A program made the translations under genes and the position numbers. Under the pieces are notes generated by a model. That model searched no databases and had not been told where the DNA came from. It worked only from the letters and a program-made list of their open reading frames with translations. Below, in pieces: positions 11,041-21,889 of a stretch of 64,000 nucleotides of DNA. Each line of letters opens with the position of its first letter. The first letter of the stretch is position 1. This stretch comes from Hyaloperonospora brassicae (Eukaryota > Oomycota > Peronosporomycetes > Peronosporales > Peronosporaceae). The DNA is taken from positions 310,001 to 374,000 of the forward strand of contig CANTFL010001449.1 of the NCBI GenBank assembly GCA_947650285.1. The letters are read 5' to 3'.

Positions 11041-12414
11041 TTAGTATTCAAACGAAACCCGCAGCTTCATCGACTTCCGTGGTCCTTCCAGACGCATCGC
11101 TTGATCTATACTTGATACATGCCTTAGGTGCTCAGGCTTTTAGCAGTATTGCAAAATTTTATACGCCAGGCCAATGCTGGCGTTCGTGAATCGGCTCGAG
11201 GCGTAGGAAGACAATGAAAGGTGGTAACGCGCCGCTTTGCGATAAAATTCCGGTGAAACTGTGGGATCATGGTCTCTCCAATTGTCGAATTAAGAGAGGG
11301 TGCCGCACTGCAACTGGAAAACCCAACTTATATCATGCGGGCCCCATGAGGACAACAGATGCAGGAAGTTGTCAGCATGTCGAGGGTGCGAGGAGACCAT
11401 TTAAAATAATTTATAAGAATTCCCGAGAGCCGTAGGTCTCTAAGACAAATTATAGCGCACTGAACTGGGTAACGCGCATCCCGACAACGCCCAAATTAAT
11501 GATGTTTGAGGCGTGAGCCAGTCACGACGTACAGTCTACCCTCACATTATATAAGGATATTAATCGATCGGTTCCAGGATGAGATTGAAGGGGATAGACG
11601 CGTTTGGACAATAATCCGGTATCTACTTTGAATGATATTTCATACCACTATCTGGACAAAACATAATGTCGTCTGTTGGGCGGAGAATTTGAATCTAAGT
11701 GGAAATATCTCCAGCTTTATATCTTCGTGCTTACGGCACCTACAGATTATCGCAAAGCAGTCCTCCATGCGCTCTATCGTAATGACTTCAATATGGACAA
11801 CGGTAACGGAATATTACCGCGTTACAACAAGTCAACATATCACGGAACCAATCTTAAAAGGAAAGGCCATTCACATACTCCCAGTAGTACTAATCGTGGC
11901 GCGCGCCATGATGCATACTAGTATGCTGACGCTAGAAACTGCGTTTAGTACAACGCCTAAATTCTGAATTAAGTTTCGGTACGAGCAGACGCAAAACGCG
12001 CATTTCTGATCAAGGCATTAAAGGGAGAAGCTCCGGAATTTAGAAAACATTTGGTGTATGCAACCTTTTGCGCGTTGTATTAATGCTCACAACCCCACAC
12101 CACACCAGTAGTGTTTGCAGGTAAGCATCTTCATCTGTTTGAGGTCGAAACAAAAATTTTGTGTGATTTTGGAAAAGAGGAACAATGTAAGTACGACGCA
12201 GAACATTACGAATGTTATACAATTGAAGAAGAGAAAAAAGTCAGTTATAGCGCGCGTTGGGTAATGAATACAAAGGAGCGTATTCATTTTCTAGCAATTA
12301 CAGCACATATTAAGGGACAGCCCATAAAAGAGGCAGCATGATTAAGAGATTCTGGACAAATGCGATACACGCAAGGTTATAAAGTACTGTGGCGAATGGT
12401 GAAACGTATCAATC
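11041..12414. other. Region with unidentified degenerate coding-like frames
   Basis: Plus-strand frames at 11676-11921 (81 codons, contains GGEFESKWKYLQLYIFV) and 12111-12341 (76 codons, Glu/Lys-rich) look compositionally like coding sequence but have no recognised domain. The second lies directly upstream of the copia RT remnant, and could be the linker between integrase and RT of that element, or a different element. Confidence 0.35.
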
Positions 12415-13890
12415 AACTTAAGGTACAAGTCCGGTGAATAATGTCATCAAGAGCGAACATTATAACTACAAGGACGCAATGCGCAATATGGAGCACGAAA
12501 ACTGGAAATATTCGTTTTTTAGACGAGTTAACGGCGCTTAACGACAATGGAATGTGACAGCTCATGAAGTAGTCAGATAGTATAAGCGCGCTGCACATAT
12601 ATTCATCACGAAGATTAACATGGACGCAAGTGGCAACATTGAAAGGCTTAAGTATCAATTGTTCGCACGCAGAAGTGACCATGTCTTGGGAGTAAAAAAA
12701 CTAACTTTTGCTGCTGTGATGAACATGTCGACAGCACAAGAAATATCGGGGCTTGCGGGAATATGAAACGCAACAACAGATCATATGGAAATAGAAAGCT
12801 CTAAATTATATGTATACCAAAAAGCTGATAAATTAAGATATTTAATTCTTCTTGGAGCATGAATTTGGAATACGATTCGGCCAATGACATTATTACAAGA
12901 AGCACGAGCGATTTAATGCTTTTTATGCGGGAGAGCCTGTAACTCTTATAAAAAAGGGGCGGCTGTGGTTTCAGCTGCGACATGCGAGGCTAAAAAAAGC
13001 GAGATTGTGCGTTGCGCTGTGAATATATGTATGTACATCAAACATGATGACGGAGGTGTCGTCGTAATTGGCTTGTGTGTCAATATTTCCGAGGCAACTG
13101 GCATTAGCGCTGCGGCAGTCAAACTTTTCTTAGTAAACCTCGTTTCGCTATCCATCAATGACCTGGAACTTATTTCGAAAATTTTGGGGTGTATAGCGCT
13201 CGACGATAACAAAAAGTATGTACTTATTAGGAAGATGAAATTTTGGGACTGCCTGAATGAACACGATCTAATTGACGCGAGCTCAACATTTGCGCCAATC
13301 GGAACCGACTGCTACTAGATGAAGAGCGGAAACAGTGCGTTCCACGATAAGATGAGCGCCATTGAGAAGCCATTCATCAGAGAAATCAGTTTCTCGAAAG
13401 GAATTGCTTTGGATGCCGCGGTGTATACGGCCAGATGCATAAACCGAAGGAGACGCGCCAAAACCGTCTGTGTGCACTTACACTTGTAAACTTATTGATC
13501 ACATCGCGCGATACTTGGATAGCATTTTCATTTTCAAGCTACCGATCTTGCCAAAGCTTTTTGTACGGGACTCCTCGACGCTTGATCGATACAGTGACTC
13601 ACACGTGGCAGCAAATAAGAGGGACTGAAAGTCATTAAGTGGAGACACCGTCTTGCTACACGGCACTCCTGTAAACTTGTGAGCAAAGATGAAGAGCGGC
13701 CTTATCTTGCCAACCATGGAAGTGGAGTTTGTTGCCACATAAGAGGCAAGATCACGAAATTTTATCGGCGTCTGAGAGATTACACGTCGACTTTCTATAG
13801 CACTGCACATGCTAATGCATTTAGACAACCAGGCGGTCATCAATTTATAATAAGCTATGAATTTATCGATCACGGCCGGAACCACCAAAA
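12415..13890 (+). pseudogene. Ty1/copia retrotransposon remnant, 3' half (reverse transcriptase and RNase H)
   Basis: Successive frame fragments follow copia pol order. Around 12455-12560 is a DAMRNMEHENW / DELTALNDNGMW stretch typical of the region before RT. Around 12615-12740 is an ERLK...LTFAAVMNMSTA stretch, the RT N-terminal core. The open frame 12965-13318 covers the RT C-terminal part; where the catalytic YVDD should be it reads LCVN, and it ends with the family-typical TFAPIGTDCY. Between 13580 and 13870 come RNase H pieces (KSLSGDTVLLHGTPVNL, then TMEVEFVAT, then HLDNQAVI). Many stops and frameshifts show it is dead. The gag, protease and integrase part is missing upstream. Confidence 0.8.
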
Positions 13891-14039
13891 TGCAGCTTAA
13901 ATCTGTATGATAAAATCATTTTAGGACGCATTGCCTCGCGCAATTCGATCTTGCTTAGCAGGTGATTGCTTAATTGATAGAGAAAGCACTGAGCCCAGCG
14001 AAGTGTGCGCGTTGGCGAACACTCATATCCATGACAAGA

Positions 14040-14410
14040 AAACATTTGATATTATTATATAAATATTTCCATTTTAATTATAGAAGACAATTATAATTGC
14101 TAATTTAATTGCAGATTCTGTAACGGCAGCTATTAAAATGATTAACGAAAAAAAACTGTCTAATCATATAATAAACTATTATCGAAAATAAATAAAATAC
14201 AAGCTATTAATTTTTAATAATTATTTCATATTTTGTCACATATGTAAGTTCAATCCTTCAAATAGTTAATCCTATATTTCATAATACGTTTATAACTTAA
14301 AATGCTTAGTTTCAAGTCTTATTTATAAGAGCTATTGAAGCTATTAATTTTGATTATATACACTCAATCTAAGCTAATAGAGTACTATAATTAAACTATA
14401 ATACGAAGCG
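14040..14410. other. AT-rich low-complexity tract
   Basis: Dominated by TAATTA, ATTTAATT and TATTAATTTT stretches, clearly richer in AT than the surroundings. No frame and no repeat unit is seen. It separates the copia RT remnant from the degenerate gene-end duplicate. Confidence 0.6.
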
Positions 14411-14489
14411 TTACAGTAGCAGATAGTAACTTAATGGCGGTACGAACAAGGCGTATGCATCCGAAGTGGGATTGTTGCAATTAATACCT

Positions 14490-14725
14490 AAGCGGGTGAA
14501 CTAACGATATTGTAGGAACAGACGGTTTAATGGTATGTGGACAATCGAGCGTAAAAGGCGCGTCAGTCTGCGAATGGAAAGGATAGCAGTAATGGCAAAG
14601 TAACTGGCATCGACAAACAATAACGCGAAGCATTTTCGGCTTTGTATAATCATCACTTATCTACTATAAGTCGAACGACGCAATAATTTGTTAATCTTTG
14701 TTTCTCACTACGCCAAAGGCGGTCC
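14490..14725 (+). pseudogene. Degenerate copy of the 1.37-1.60 kb segment (pseudo 3' exon on minus strand)
   Basis: Shares the ordered blocks listed for copy 1, starting at TTGTAGGAACAG and running through CAGTCTGC, AGCAGTAATGGCA and ACAAACAA into the region where the membrane-helix exon should be (GCAATAATTTGTTAA and CTACGCCAAA against GCCATAATTTATACA and CTACGCCGAA). The frame of the small protein is not preserved, so this copy is a pseudogene fragment. Confidence 0.6.
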
Positions 14726-16376
14726 GCGAATGATAAGAATATGACATTGGTACATATAGGAGATTTATATGATAATGAGAGCGGATTTCATACGCAAGGC
14801 TGTGAGCTGGCACAAAAGGACCTGTATCACGGAGGGGTGTGTACAAAGCAAAGAACGTATTTATGAACTTTTGTATGTAAAAATGTGTAGTACCTAGGTA
14901 GGGAGATTACGGTGAATGATGAGGCGCCTCTGTTTTAGGGGTGGGTGTACGTATCAAAGGGTAAGTGTGTACCTATAAGTCTCCTATATGCGATGCTGTA
15001 TACCTAAGATACATATAAACAACAAGGAAGAAGTCTTTCTTATAATATATATAGCGAGGATTTGATAATAATGCAAGTGCCTGCTGTATAATTTGATTAT
15101 AACGTGATCAATACACGACCGAAAAAGAATTGGTTAAACTAGCGCGTCCCCTTATGCTTGTATATATATGACCCCGCTGGTAAAGCTTTCCAATCATGCA
15201 TCTACATTTTGCCTACAGCGAGGGACTTGTTTTTGTGGTTTTAAGGTATTTTTCCAGGATGAGGTGCGTCATCATATTTCATAAACAATGTGGGCGCCAT
15301 GCAAACTCTTTCTGCATCTCATATAAGTAATTTGACAATGAATTGATTAAAGATCAAACATTGCTTGACTAATGTTACAAATTAAAAATCATTGCGTTAC
15401 GTTCGAGAGACATTTAATCGACAAATGTCCTCATATACTGTTTGCGAATCCACACATGCGATAAACTTCGACGATGGCCGGTTTAAACACCTATCACCAG
15501 AATTTATAGCGTTTACAACAGCAGTGAGTTGGTCTGAATAAGTAATCTAAGGCGTTTTTATCAGGATAAAATAAATCACATACTAAAGCCTCACCGTAAG
15601 CTGATGATAGTCGTAAAACCTCTTGTTATCACATCTCATCACCGTGCGCGATCTTGTGCCTATCTTTAATTAAACTACGCGTTAGAATATTTGTGCGTAT
15701 AAACTGCTTCTATCATACATTGATGCATTGTTTTACCTCAATAAAAAGCACAAAACAATTAAGTGGTGTTCCGTACAACGTCATTACCTCGACGCGCCTT
15801 ACAACTATATCAACTATGGGATGGCTCAAGGACACGATCCAGCTCATTAAGTGCAAAATGCACCCACGGGGGTATAAATGGGTTTGTAGATGACGAACTC
15901 GGTGTTTATCCACACAAACAAGTACGCCGGACGTACCGAATGGATGACAAAGTAAGTCGGCACTGCAACTTTTCAACAGCCTGAAACTGTAATTTGAACT
16001 TGGTAGTGTTTTTCTCAAGTGAAGGACATAATTCTGTCGGCAAGTTGAATTCTCTGAGTGTGACTGCGGATTGTATGGTCTAACGTGATCAAGGTTGACT
16101 TCCTCCGGGCAGCTCGCGGATACTGCGCATAAGTAATTGCGTAAATAATTGTAGACTTGGTGGCTCGATAGATAAATATCATAGCCTGCTGTGCAAAGGA
16201 TACTCCAGACCTACATGATCGAAGTCTCATTGACCAGAGGATAGAGTCGTTTGACTGCAGATAAATACCCTCAACGCAATCAAACAAAGCATTTACTCCA
16301 CCCATAGGCCGTGAGTGATGCGTGCGGAAGCGCAAACAATCTTGTATCATTAACATCGTGCACTATTCTAACCATT
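14726..16376. other. Probable 5' region of a copia element, no intact gene
   Basis: The stretch near 14990-15060 (ACCTAAGATACATATAAACA then TCTTTCTTATAATATATATA) resembles oomycete copia LTR sequence, which fits the gag-integrase remnant that follows. LTR ends and primer-binding site could not be fixed. Frames between 15654 and 16356 have no clear domain. Confidence 0.35.
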
Positions 16377-18150
16377 AATGTGCACGACCATGTTTTACCA
16401 CTCGGATATAAGCCTAATGATTTATCTCCGACAAGCAGAAGAGTTATCGCAACTTGCTCAGTCTACAGAGATCGAACTTTTGAGCCATAAAGTGTTATGG
16501 TTAAGACGTTTCGAGCGTCGTCGAACCAACGGCAAAGCAAAAAAAGGTCGAAGTGGTCAATAATCACCGCGATGTGCAAGGACCCAGGAGATGCTTCCAT
16601 TGCGACATTATTGAATACCTTCAGAAGACTTACCCGACAATAAACAACACATGTGAAGACGCGGACTTCTTCTTGGCTTTGCTCGATGGCCTTAATCGTT
16701 GTCTAATTAACCGGGTACTAGATAGCGACTTTGAGCGTCATTGATCAATGACTTGAGCTTGTTGGAAGATGCAGACAAATTCAACATGGGATGATTTACC
16801 GCATCTTCGGACATTCGTTCACTCGGGATCACTAAAACCCTGATTGTAGTAAGATTGATCAAAGCACTTGGTTTGACCAACATCATCCTACTTCTGATGT
16901 TCAATACGCATACAATTGGGTGTAACATCATTTCATTAGGCAAGTTGTTTAAGAAAGGATCCGTTATTCTATACCGCGAAGGAAGGCGTAGAAATGTCTT
17001 AAATTATGTTGGCGCACCGGATTTGAATGTTGATCGTGTAAATGGTGTGTTAGTAGTTAAATTCGGCGATGTCAACTTTACCTATAAGTTATATTTGTGA
17101 ATTGCATGGATATGGGTCAACAAAAGATGCGATCATGACGATCGTCAAGGACGTTGGGACCGAGTACAATACGAGTGTTTAAGATGGGGATCTGTTTCAT
17201 CTTCATCGGCGTCTTAGAGCACTTGTTTATTACACGATCATGAAGATGGGTCGTGACCCCGCATCTGGTATCAGACATACTGATACTTAGCGTATCAAGT
17301 GCCCAGCCTGTGCACAAGGCAAACGGACGAAGATCAGTAAATTTGAGAAGGACATCGGGATGAATCTAATTATCCACGTGGTCGAAGGTGTTGTCTGTCT
17401 AGACATTAATAATTTGATGAACCCTCGTGATTGCTATGGCTAAAGGTACCAGATCAATTTTGTTTATAATGGGCCGAAATATTGTTAAGTCGTTTCTCGC
17501 GATAACCAAGGATGCTGCAGCAATTGATTTCAAAGATTTCTTGGTGTCATTCAAATATTTTATTTCGGATACGCATTCTACGTACAGACAGTGGTAGTGA
17601 GTGCATACATATGCATGTGTTCTGCAGGGCTACCAGTTCTCTCGCGGCAAGTCAGCGAGCACGGCAACTAGGCCAGCAACGAAAAGGCTGAAAATAAAAA
17701 TTTGAGCTTTGACAAAATATATTGCGAAGCGTAGTTTTGTAAGTGATCTACACTACACGTGTTGGGGTGATGCTGCCGATTATACAGCTTACAGTTATAA
17801 TTTGAAGCCCAAGCACGATAACTACAGGAGGCTCATAACCAATTATCATGCTGAAAGAGATGCGACCCGTCTGAATTTATATTGTGGTCTTCGGCTCTCC
17901 CTGCACGGTGGACCTGCCGACCGCGAATAGGTTCTTCGGGCGTGCGCGGGACGGCGGCAATGATATCGGGAAGAATTATGAGATGAAGGGGTATCGGTTG
18001 AGACATATCTAGGAGCAGGTGGTGCTGGTGACTCGGCACATTGAAATATAAAAACAGTGACTAAAATACAAGATATTGACGGTATGGAGGAGCATGGCGC
18101 CAAGAGCTACAAGCGAAAGACCACGACACATTTATTAAAATGGACGCTTG
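16377..18150 (+). pseudogene. Ty1/copia retrotransposon remnant, 5' half (gag to integrase)
   Basis: Pieces occur in copia order. A gag end with a damaged CCHC zinc knuckle lies at about 16560-16650 (CFHCDIIEYLQKTYP, where His and the last Cys are lost). A protease-to-linker piece lies at 16855-17097 (CNIISLGKLFKKG). A GAG-pre-integrase piece around 17240-17340 includes KCPACAQGKRTK. The integrase start follows with DINNLMNPRD, and the integrase C-terminal part has CWGDAADYTAY (about 17770), VFGSPCTV (about 17888) and NYEMKGYR (about 17970). RT and RNase H are absent; the element stops at about 18.15 kb against the minus-strand gypsy integrase. Stops and frameshifts throughout. Confidence 0.75.
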
Positions 18151-18201
18151 AATGAGGAACCGGCAGAGGCTGCAAAAGTGCACGGGAAAAAGGACTAGGC
18201 T

Positions 18202-18420
18202 TCAATCACTTACAGACCTCGCGTTTATAAATGTACTTGCGCACAAAATAATACTGGCGGGACAGTGAGAGTCTCGACTTACCGTGAGGTAAGTCTTTTG
18301 ACGGCCAGTAAACCCACCTTTTGGTGGATCGTGACATTTAAACTCGATGCTCAATCGCAAAGCATCATAACCGGGTACGGCCACACGAGGCTTGTCGTCC
18401 GCAACTGCTGTACAGTACAT
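18202..18420 (-). pseudogene. Gypsy B integrase N-terminal (HHCC) fragment
   Basis: The frame YCTAVADDKPRVAVPGYDAL continues into EFKCHDPP.GGFTGRQKTYLTVSRD, the start of the gypsy integrase zinc-binding region; a matching segment occurs at 61.57-61.74 kb. The family has a cysteine-pair CE.CQ downstream which here reads INARSV, so the zinc ligands are lost. Integrase core is missing. Confidence 0.75.
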
Positions 18421-18589
18421 TAACCCGTTGCGAGTAGTTTACCGATACAAAGAGGAACGATGTAGAGCCGGCAAAATCCAACAAGATTTTCCACAATGGG
18501 CTGGAAAGGTGATCCATCAAGCGTAGGAGATCATTATCTCCTGCGTTGACCTTCCTTACATCGTCAAGTAACGTTGAAGACGGCACACT

Positions 18590-19070
18590 GACTGCAAGTG
18601 TCGCAAAAGTCAGATTTCCTCACTGTTGTATTGCGCGCCCGGCTCGAAATCAGGTCGGTGCGAAAGGCATCAGCGACGACGTTCAGTTATCCTGGTTAAT
18701 ACTTCACGGAGAAATTGCAATTTGCGAAGAAAGACAGCCACCTCGCCATTCTTTGCGAGATGTGTAGACTGTTTGCGGCTGTTCGTAAAGACGCATGGTC
18801 CAGGTAACCGATGAATGCTCTATCTACCAAGAGATAGACAACGGAACTTATCCAGTGCATACTTCGTGGCATGAATTACCTTGTCATGCACTGGGCAATA
18901 ACACTCAGCAAGAAGCAGCCGACGCGATTGATAGTAGAAAGACGGCATAAGCGCTGTCTGTGTTATACTGCATCAACGCACAGCCGATAGCATGGTCGCT
19001 GGCGTCACCGACCACGTGGAATGGTCTACCCTGGTCAGAAATCCCAAGATATGCGCTTGAATCAAACTGT
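18590..19070 (-). pseudogene. Gypsy B RNase H fragment
   Basis: On the minus strand near 19060-18960 the sequence reads GRPFHVVGDASDHAIGCALM, the first block of gypsy RNase H with its catalytic Asp. Near 18840-18700 a second piece reads through the STHLAKNGEVAVFLRK region, equivalent to the family's end-of-RNase-H block. In the adjacent 18586-18365 frame PSSTLLDDVRK is the linker to integrase. Confidence 0.7.
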
Positions 19071-19429
19071 GCTAGACACATTTATAGGTATGCTGACAGC
19101 AATCATTTCATGGCCACTTCACAATTTAACAATCAAGCAAAAGAGACAAAACGGTCGTCTCGGCATAGTAGCGCGAGAACGTATGCAAGTACGCCGCTAG
19201 ACCAAGACTCTATAGAAGTCCCCATACATCGACTGGTACTGGCCATTAAATAATTGCCTCGATATTTTTGGGATCAGGGAGTACGCCGTGCTTACCCACG
19301 GTACACCCAAAATTTGCAATTTTGCTGGCAACGAATAATCATTTCATATGGTCGGCGTATGACCTATTATTGCATATAAGTCAAAGGAACTGACGAGCAT
19401 GTGTTCTTATTACCTCGATGCCCGTCTAT

Positions 19430-19830
19430 ACTTTCATAGCCGGGCTATGGACGAACATATTATCGAAATAGCTCGGTACGAAATTACGTACTGGTCTCAA
19501 CAGATTTGTCACTACCTATTAAGCGTTTCATGGGCGTTACTCAGCCCCTGAGCATCACTAGAATTTCCCATAAAATACCGCCCGGGTTCTCACAGGGATG
19601 TCCCGTTCACGCATGAGGATCTTATACGTCTCATCCATCAGATCCATGGACGAGAATATGGTACTCTTAGACGTGCCATCTATTATTACATCTTTTCGAG
19701 GTATCGTCTTTCGAGACGGTACCGTTGCAGTATTCAACATGATGAATGCATGCACAATCCATCACCAGCCTGTTTCCTTTCGCACGCAGAAGGTCGGAGA
19801 ATTGTGGCATCAGATGGCCATCTGATTAAC
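19430..19830 (-). pseudogene. Gypsy B reverse transcriptase fragment
   Basis: The frame at 19755-19558 contains RKDVIIDGTSKSTIFSSMDL, the RT motif A region (catalytic Asp in MDL), followed by a damaged YKILMRERDIP. Around 19490-19430 the catalytic motif reads PSYFDNMFVHS, i.e. YFDD mutated to YFDN. About 130 codons between these blocks are missing or scrambled. Confidence 0.75.
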
Positions 19831-19866
19831 AAGTGGCAGGCATCTTGACGAAGCGATGCTGTTAGC

Positions 19867-20322
19867 TCACTCTTGGTTCGTGTCACCTAGCCAAGTCATA
19901 CCTAGGATGACGTCGAACTTATCATCTAGGTCTAGTACGATAAAATCATCATCGTACATTTCGACTTCTAATATGTAGTGGATTCTGAATGCACATTTTA
20001 CAATGTATATCGATGCGTCTGTGGCAAGGCGCACCGTCATCTTCGTTAGGGGGATGTAGCGCTCAACAAAGTTGAGACTTTCGGACTCTAGATACTGGCC
20101 ACTAACAGAATTTTTCGACGCCCCACAACCAACTATCGCGCGAAGTGACAAGTCCTTTGTCACTTTCGACTTCAAGGTGATGAGGGACAACGCATCACCA
20201 GTCGCAGAGACACACAAATTCTGTGTGCCGGGAGCAAGCTTCGTCAAGAAATTTGCAAATTCTTTTGATGTTGCTGGATCAGTAGGGCGGTCCACCCCTA
20301 CTGACCCCGACCATTTTTTCAT
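19867..20322 (-). pseudogene. Gypsy B aspartic protease fragment
   Basis: A 151-codon open frame covers the retropepsin-like domain. The active-site region reads IVGCGASKN, against PVDCGASNK in element C, so the catalytic Asp has become Gly. The second half is well kept: MTVRLATDASI, DDDFIVLDLDDKFDVILGMTWL. That block is the most conserved sequence between the two gypsy elements. It ends in a premature stop. Confidence 0.8.
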
Positions 20323-20377
20323 GGTACGCCTCGCTGTTGCGTCTTTGCGACGACTTCGTACCCTCGTTCTCCAACTT

Positions 20378-21440
20378 TCATAGCTGGTGGACGGTCACTT
20401 CGCTCAGTACCGCGAGTTTTGAGCGGGGAATACCGCATTCATATGCGTAGTTTCCTAGCATGTGGCAGCAATGACACTTCAGTAGTTGCTTTCCGTTAGG
20501 AGGTAGAGGTTTCTCGCCCTCTACCACACGGAGGTCCATTGGCTCTGGACCTCCGACCGCTGGTCGTCTCTGTGTACGATAGGTCAGCGTAATGTGACCC
20601 TGTATCACGCGAAAGTCTTCCTGCTCCGCTGTGTAGGTCGCTTCTGAAGGCATTTATAGCTCTCCGCGAAATCGATTATCCCAAACGGGACCATCTGAAA
20701 GCTCCTGAAGAAATGTTTTGATCAACACAAATTCACTCACAGGTTTCTCTACCATGCAACTTGCAAGGTTACGTACGTGTTGGTCGTAGGTGTGAACCTT
20801 ACGCCTACCCTGTATGATTTTAAGGAGCTCTTAAAGAGTCCTGAACTTTTCTCTGCGCGGTGTAAACGTATCGCTGAGTAGGGTCTTGAGGTTGTTAAAC
20901 GACCAAAACACATCTGGGTCGTGCAGGTTGAGATATGAATCCCAATTTATGGCCTCCCCTGAGAGTTATGAATGAGAAAATGCAACTTGAATCAGCTCAT
21001 CGTCGATACGACGGGCCTTGATGGCACCGTCTTTATCGATTTATTATCTATACAGGAAATCTTTCTCGAATCCCTGTTATTTAAGATTCTTTATGTTAAG
21101 TCTCCCGTCAACGGTCATGCGTCGAATTCGGAATGAGACTGTTGATGTCTTATATTTACAGTTCGCTGATGATCTTGTTGTCGCAACAAGGTCACATCCG
21201 CTTGCGACTCACCAAGCCCTCGTTGCAAGAACTTGCTGATGACAACATGCTGATGGTATCTGTCCCTATGGATAGCATGGCTCAGACAGCTTCTTCGCCA
21301 ACGGTCCAACTCATTCGTTCGATCGCACTCCATTCGATGTCGCTCAAATATAAGTATCTTTCACAAGTTTCGTAAAAGCTATCGCCTTCTACATCGTCCA
21401 ATATATTCGTGTTGGGCGATGCGCTAGTGGTCCTTGGACG
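20378..21440 (-). pseudogene. Gypsy B gag
   Basis: From about 21060 down, the frames read through the gag capsid region: a stretch like LSDTFTPRREKFRTL.ELLKI, then QGRRKVHTYDQHVRNLASCM, then EKPVSEFVLIKTFLQELSDG. These align with gag of element C (SLEPPRDEFRARYELLKLKQ onward). The 20653-20378 frame adds AEQEDF, GGPEPMDL and a zinc knuckle CHCCHMLGNYAYEC in which the His is Asn. The N-terminal coiled-coil part (21333-21115) is Gln/Arg-rich. Confidence 0.75.
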
Positions 21441-21718
21441 GACTACCAAGTACTACCAGGTGTAACGTAGCGCTGCTTAGTTCGAACTGAAACACCGAAA
21501 CGGAGTAAGCCCTCACTGACAACATTGAAGGTCAGTGCTCTGCTAGAAATATGCACTATTCAGAGTAAGGGTAAATCTACGAAGGCAAGACTCTAGTTGT
21601 GAAAAAGAAAGACTATTATCGTACAATTAAGTCGTATAACTCTTGTTCTCTGATTTGATCTGACTTAATTAAATTAATATAACTAAACGGGTGATGACGT
21701 CTACCCAACACTCATTGC

Positions 21719-21737
21719 CAGGCCTCCCTATAAACGG
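21719..21737 (+). repeat. hAT left terminal inverted repeat
   Basis: CAGGCCTCCCTATAAACGG, preceded by the target-site copy CTCATTGC at 21711-21718. Confidence 0.88.
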
Positions 21738-21889
21738 ATCCAAAAGACTCGATCCATAAATATCCGTTAATAAAGTCCGAGGTGGCGCCATAAAAAAGGA
21801 TTAAATTATAGTTGTTCGAAGACTACCACTTGCTCCTCCCTTTGCTTCCCTCTCGCCTTTCCTGCGGTATCACACTCTGTTCTCTCAAA

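Noticed and set aside
12965..13318. First looked like the helix-turn-helix part of a Tc1-type transposase (SEATGISAAAVK)
   Set aside because: The whole frame aligns better with the C-terminal half of copia RT, and the sequences before and after match copia RT and RNase H.
21018..21239. Plus-strand frame with QFADDLVVATR, resembling a LINE reverse-transcriptase catalytic motif
   Set aside because: It is antisense to the gag start of gypsy B, which fits its neighbours in order and strand; no other RT block surrounds the ADD motif.
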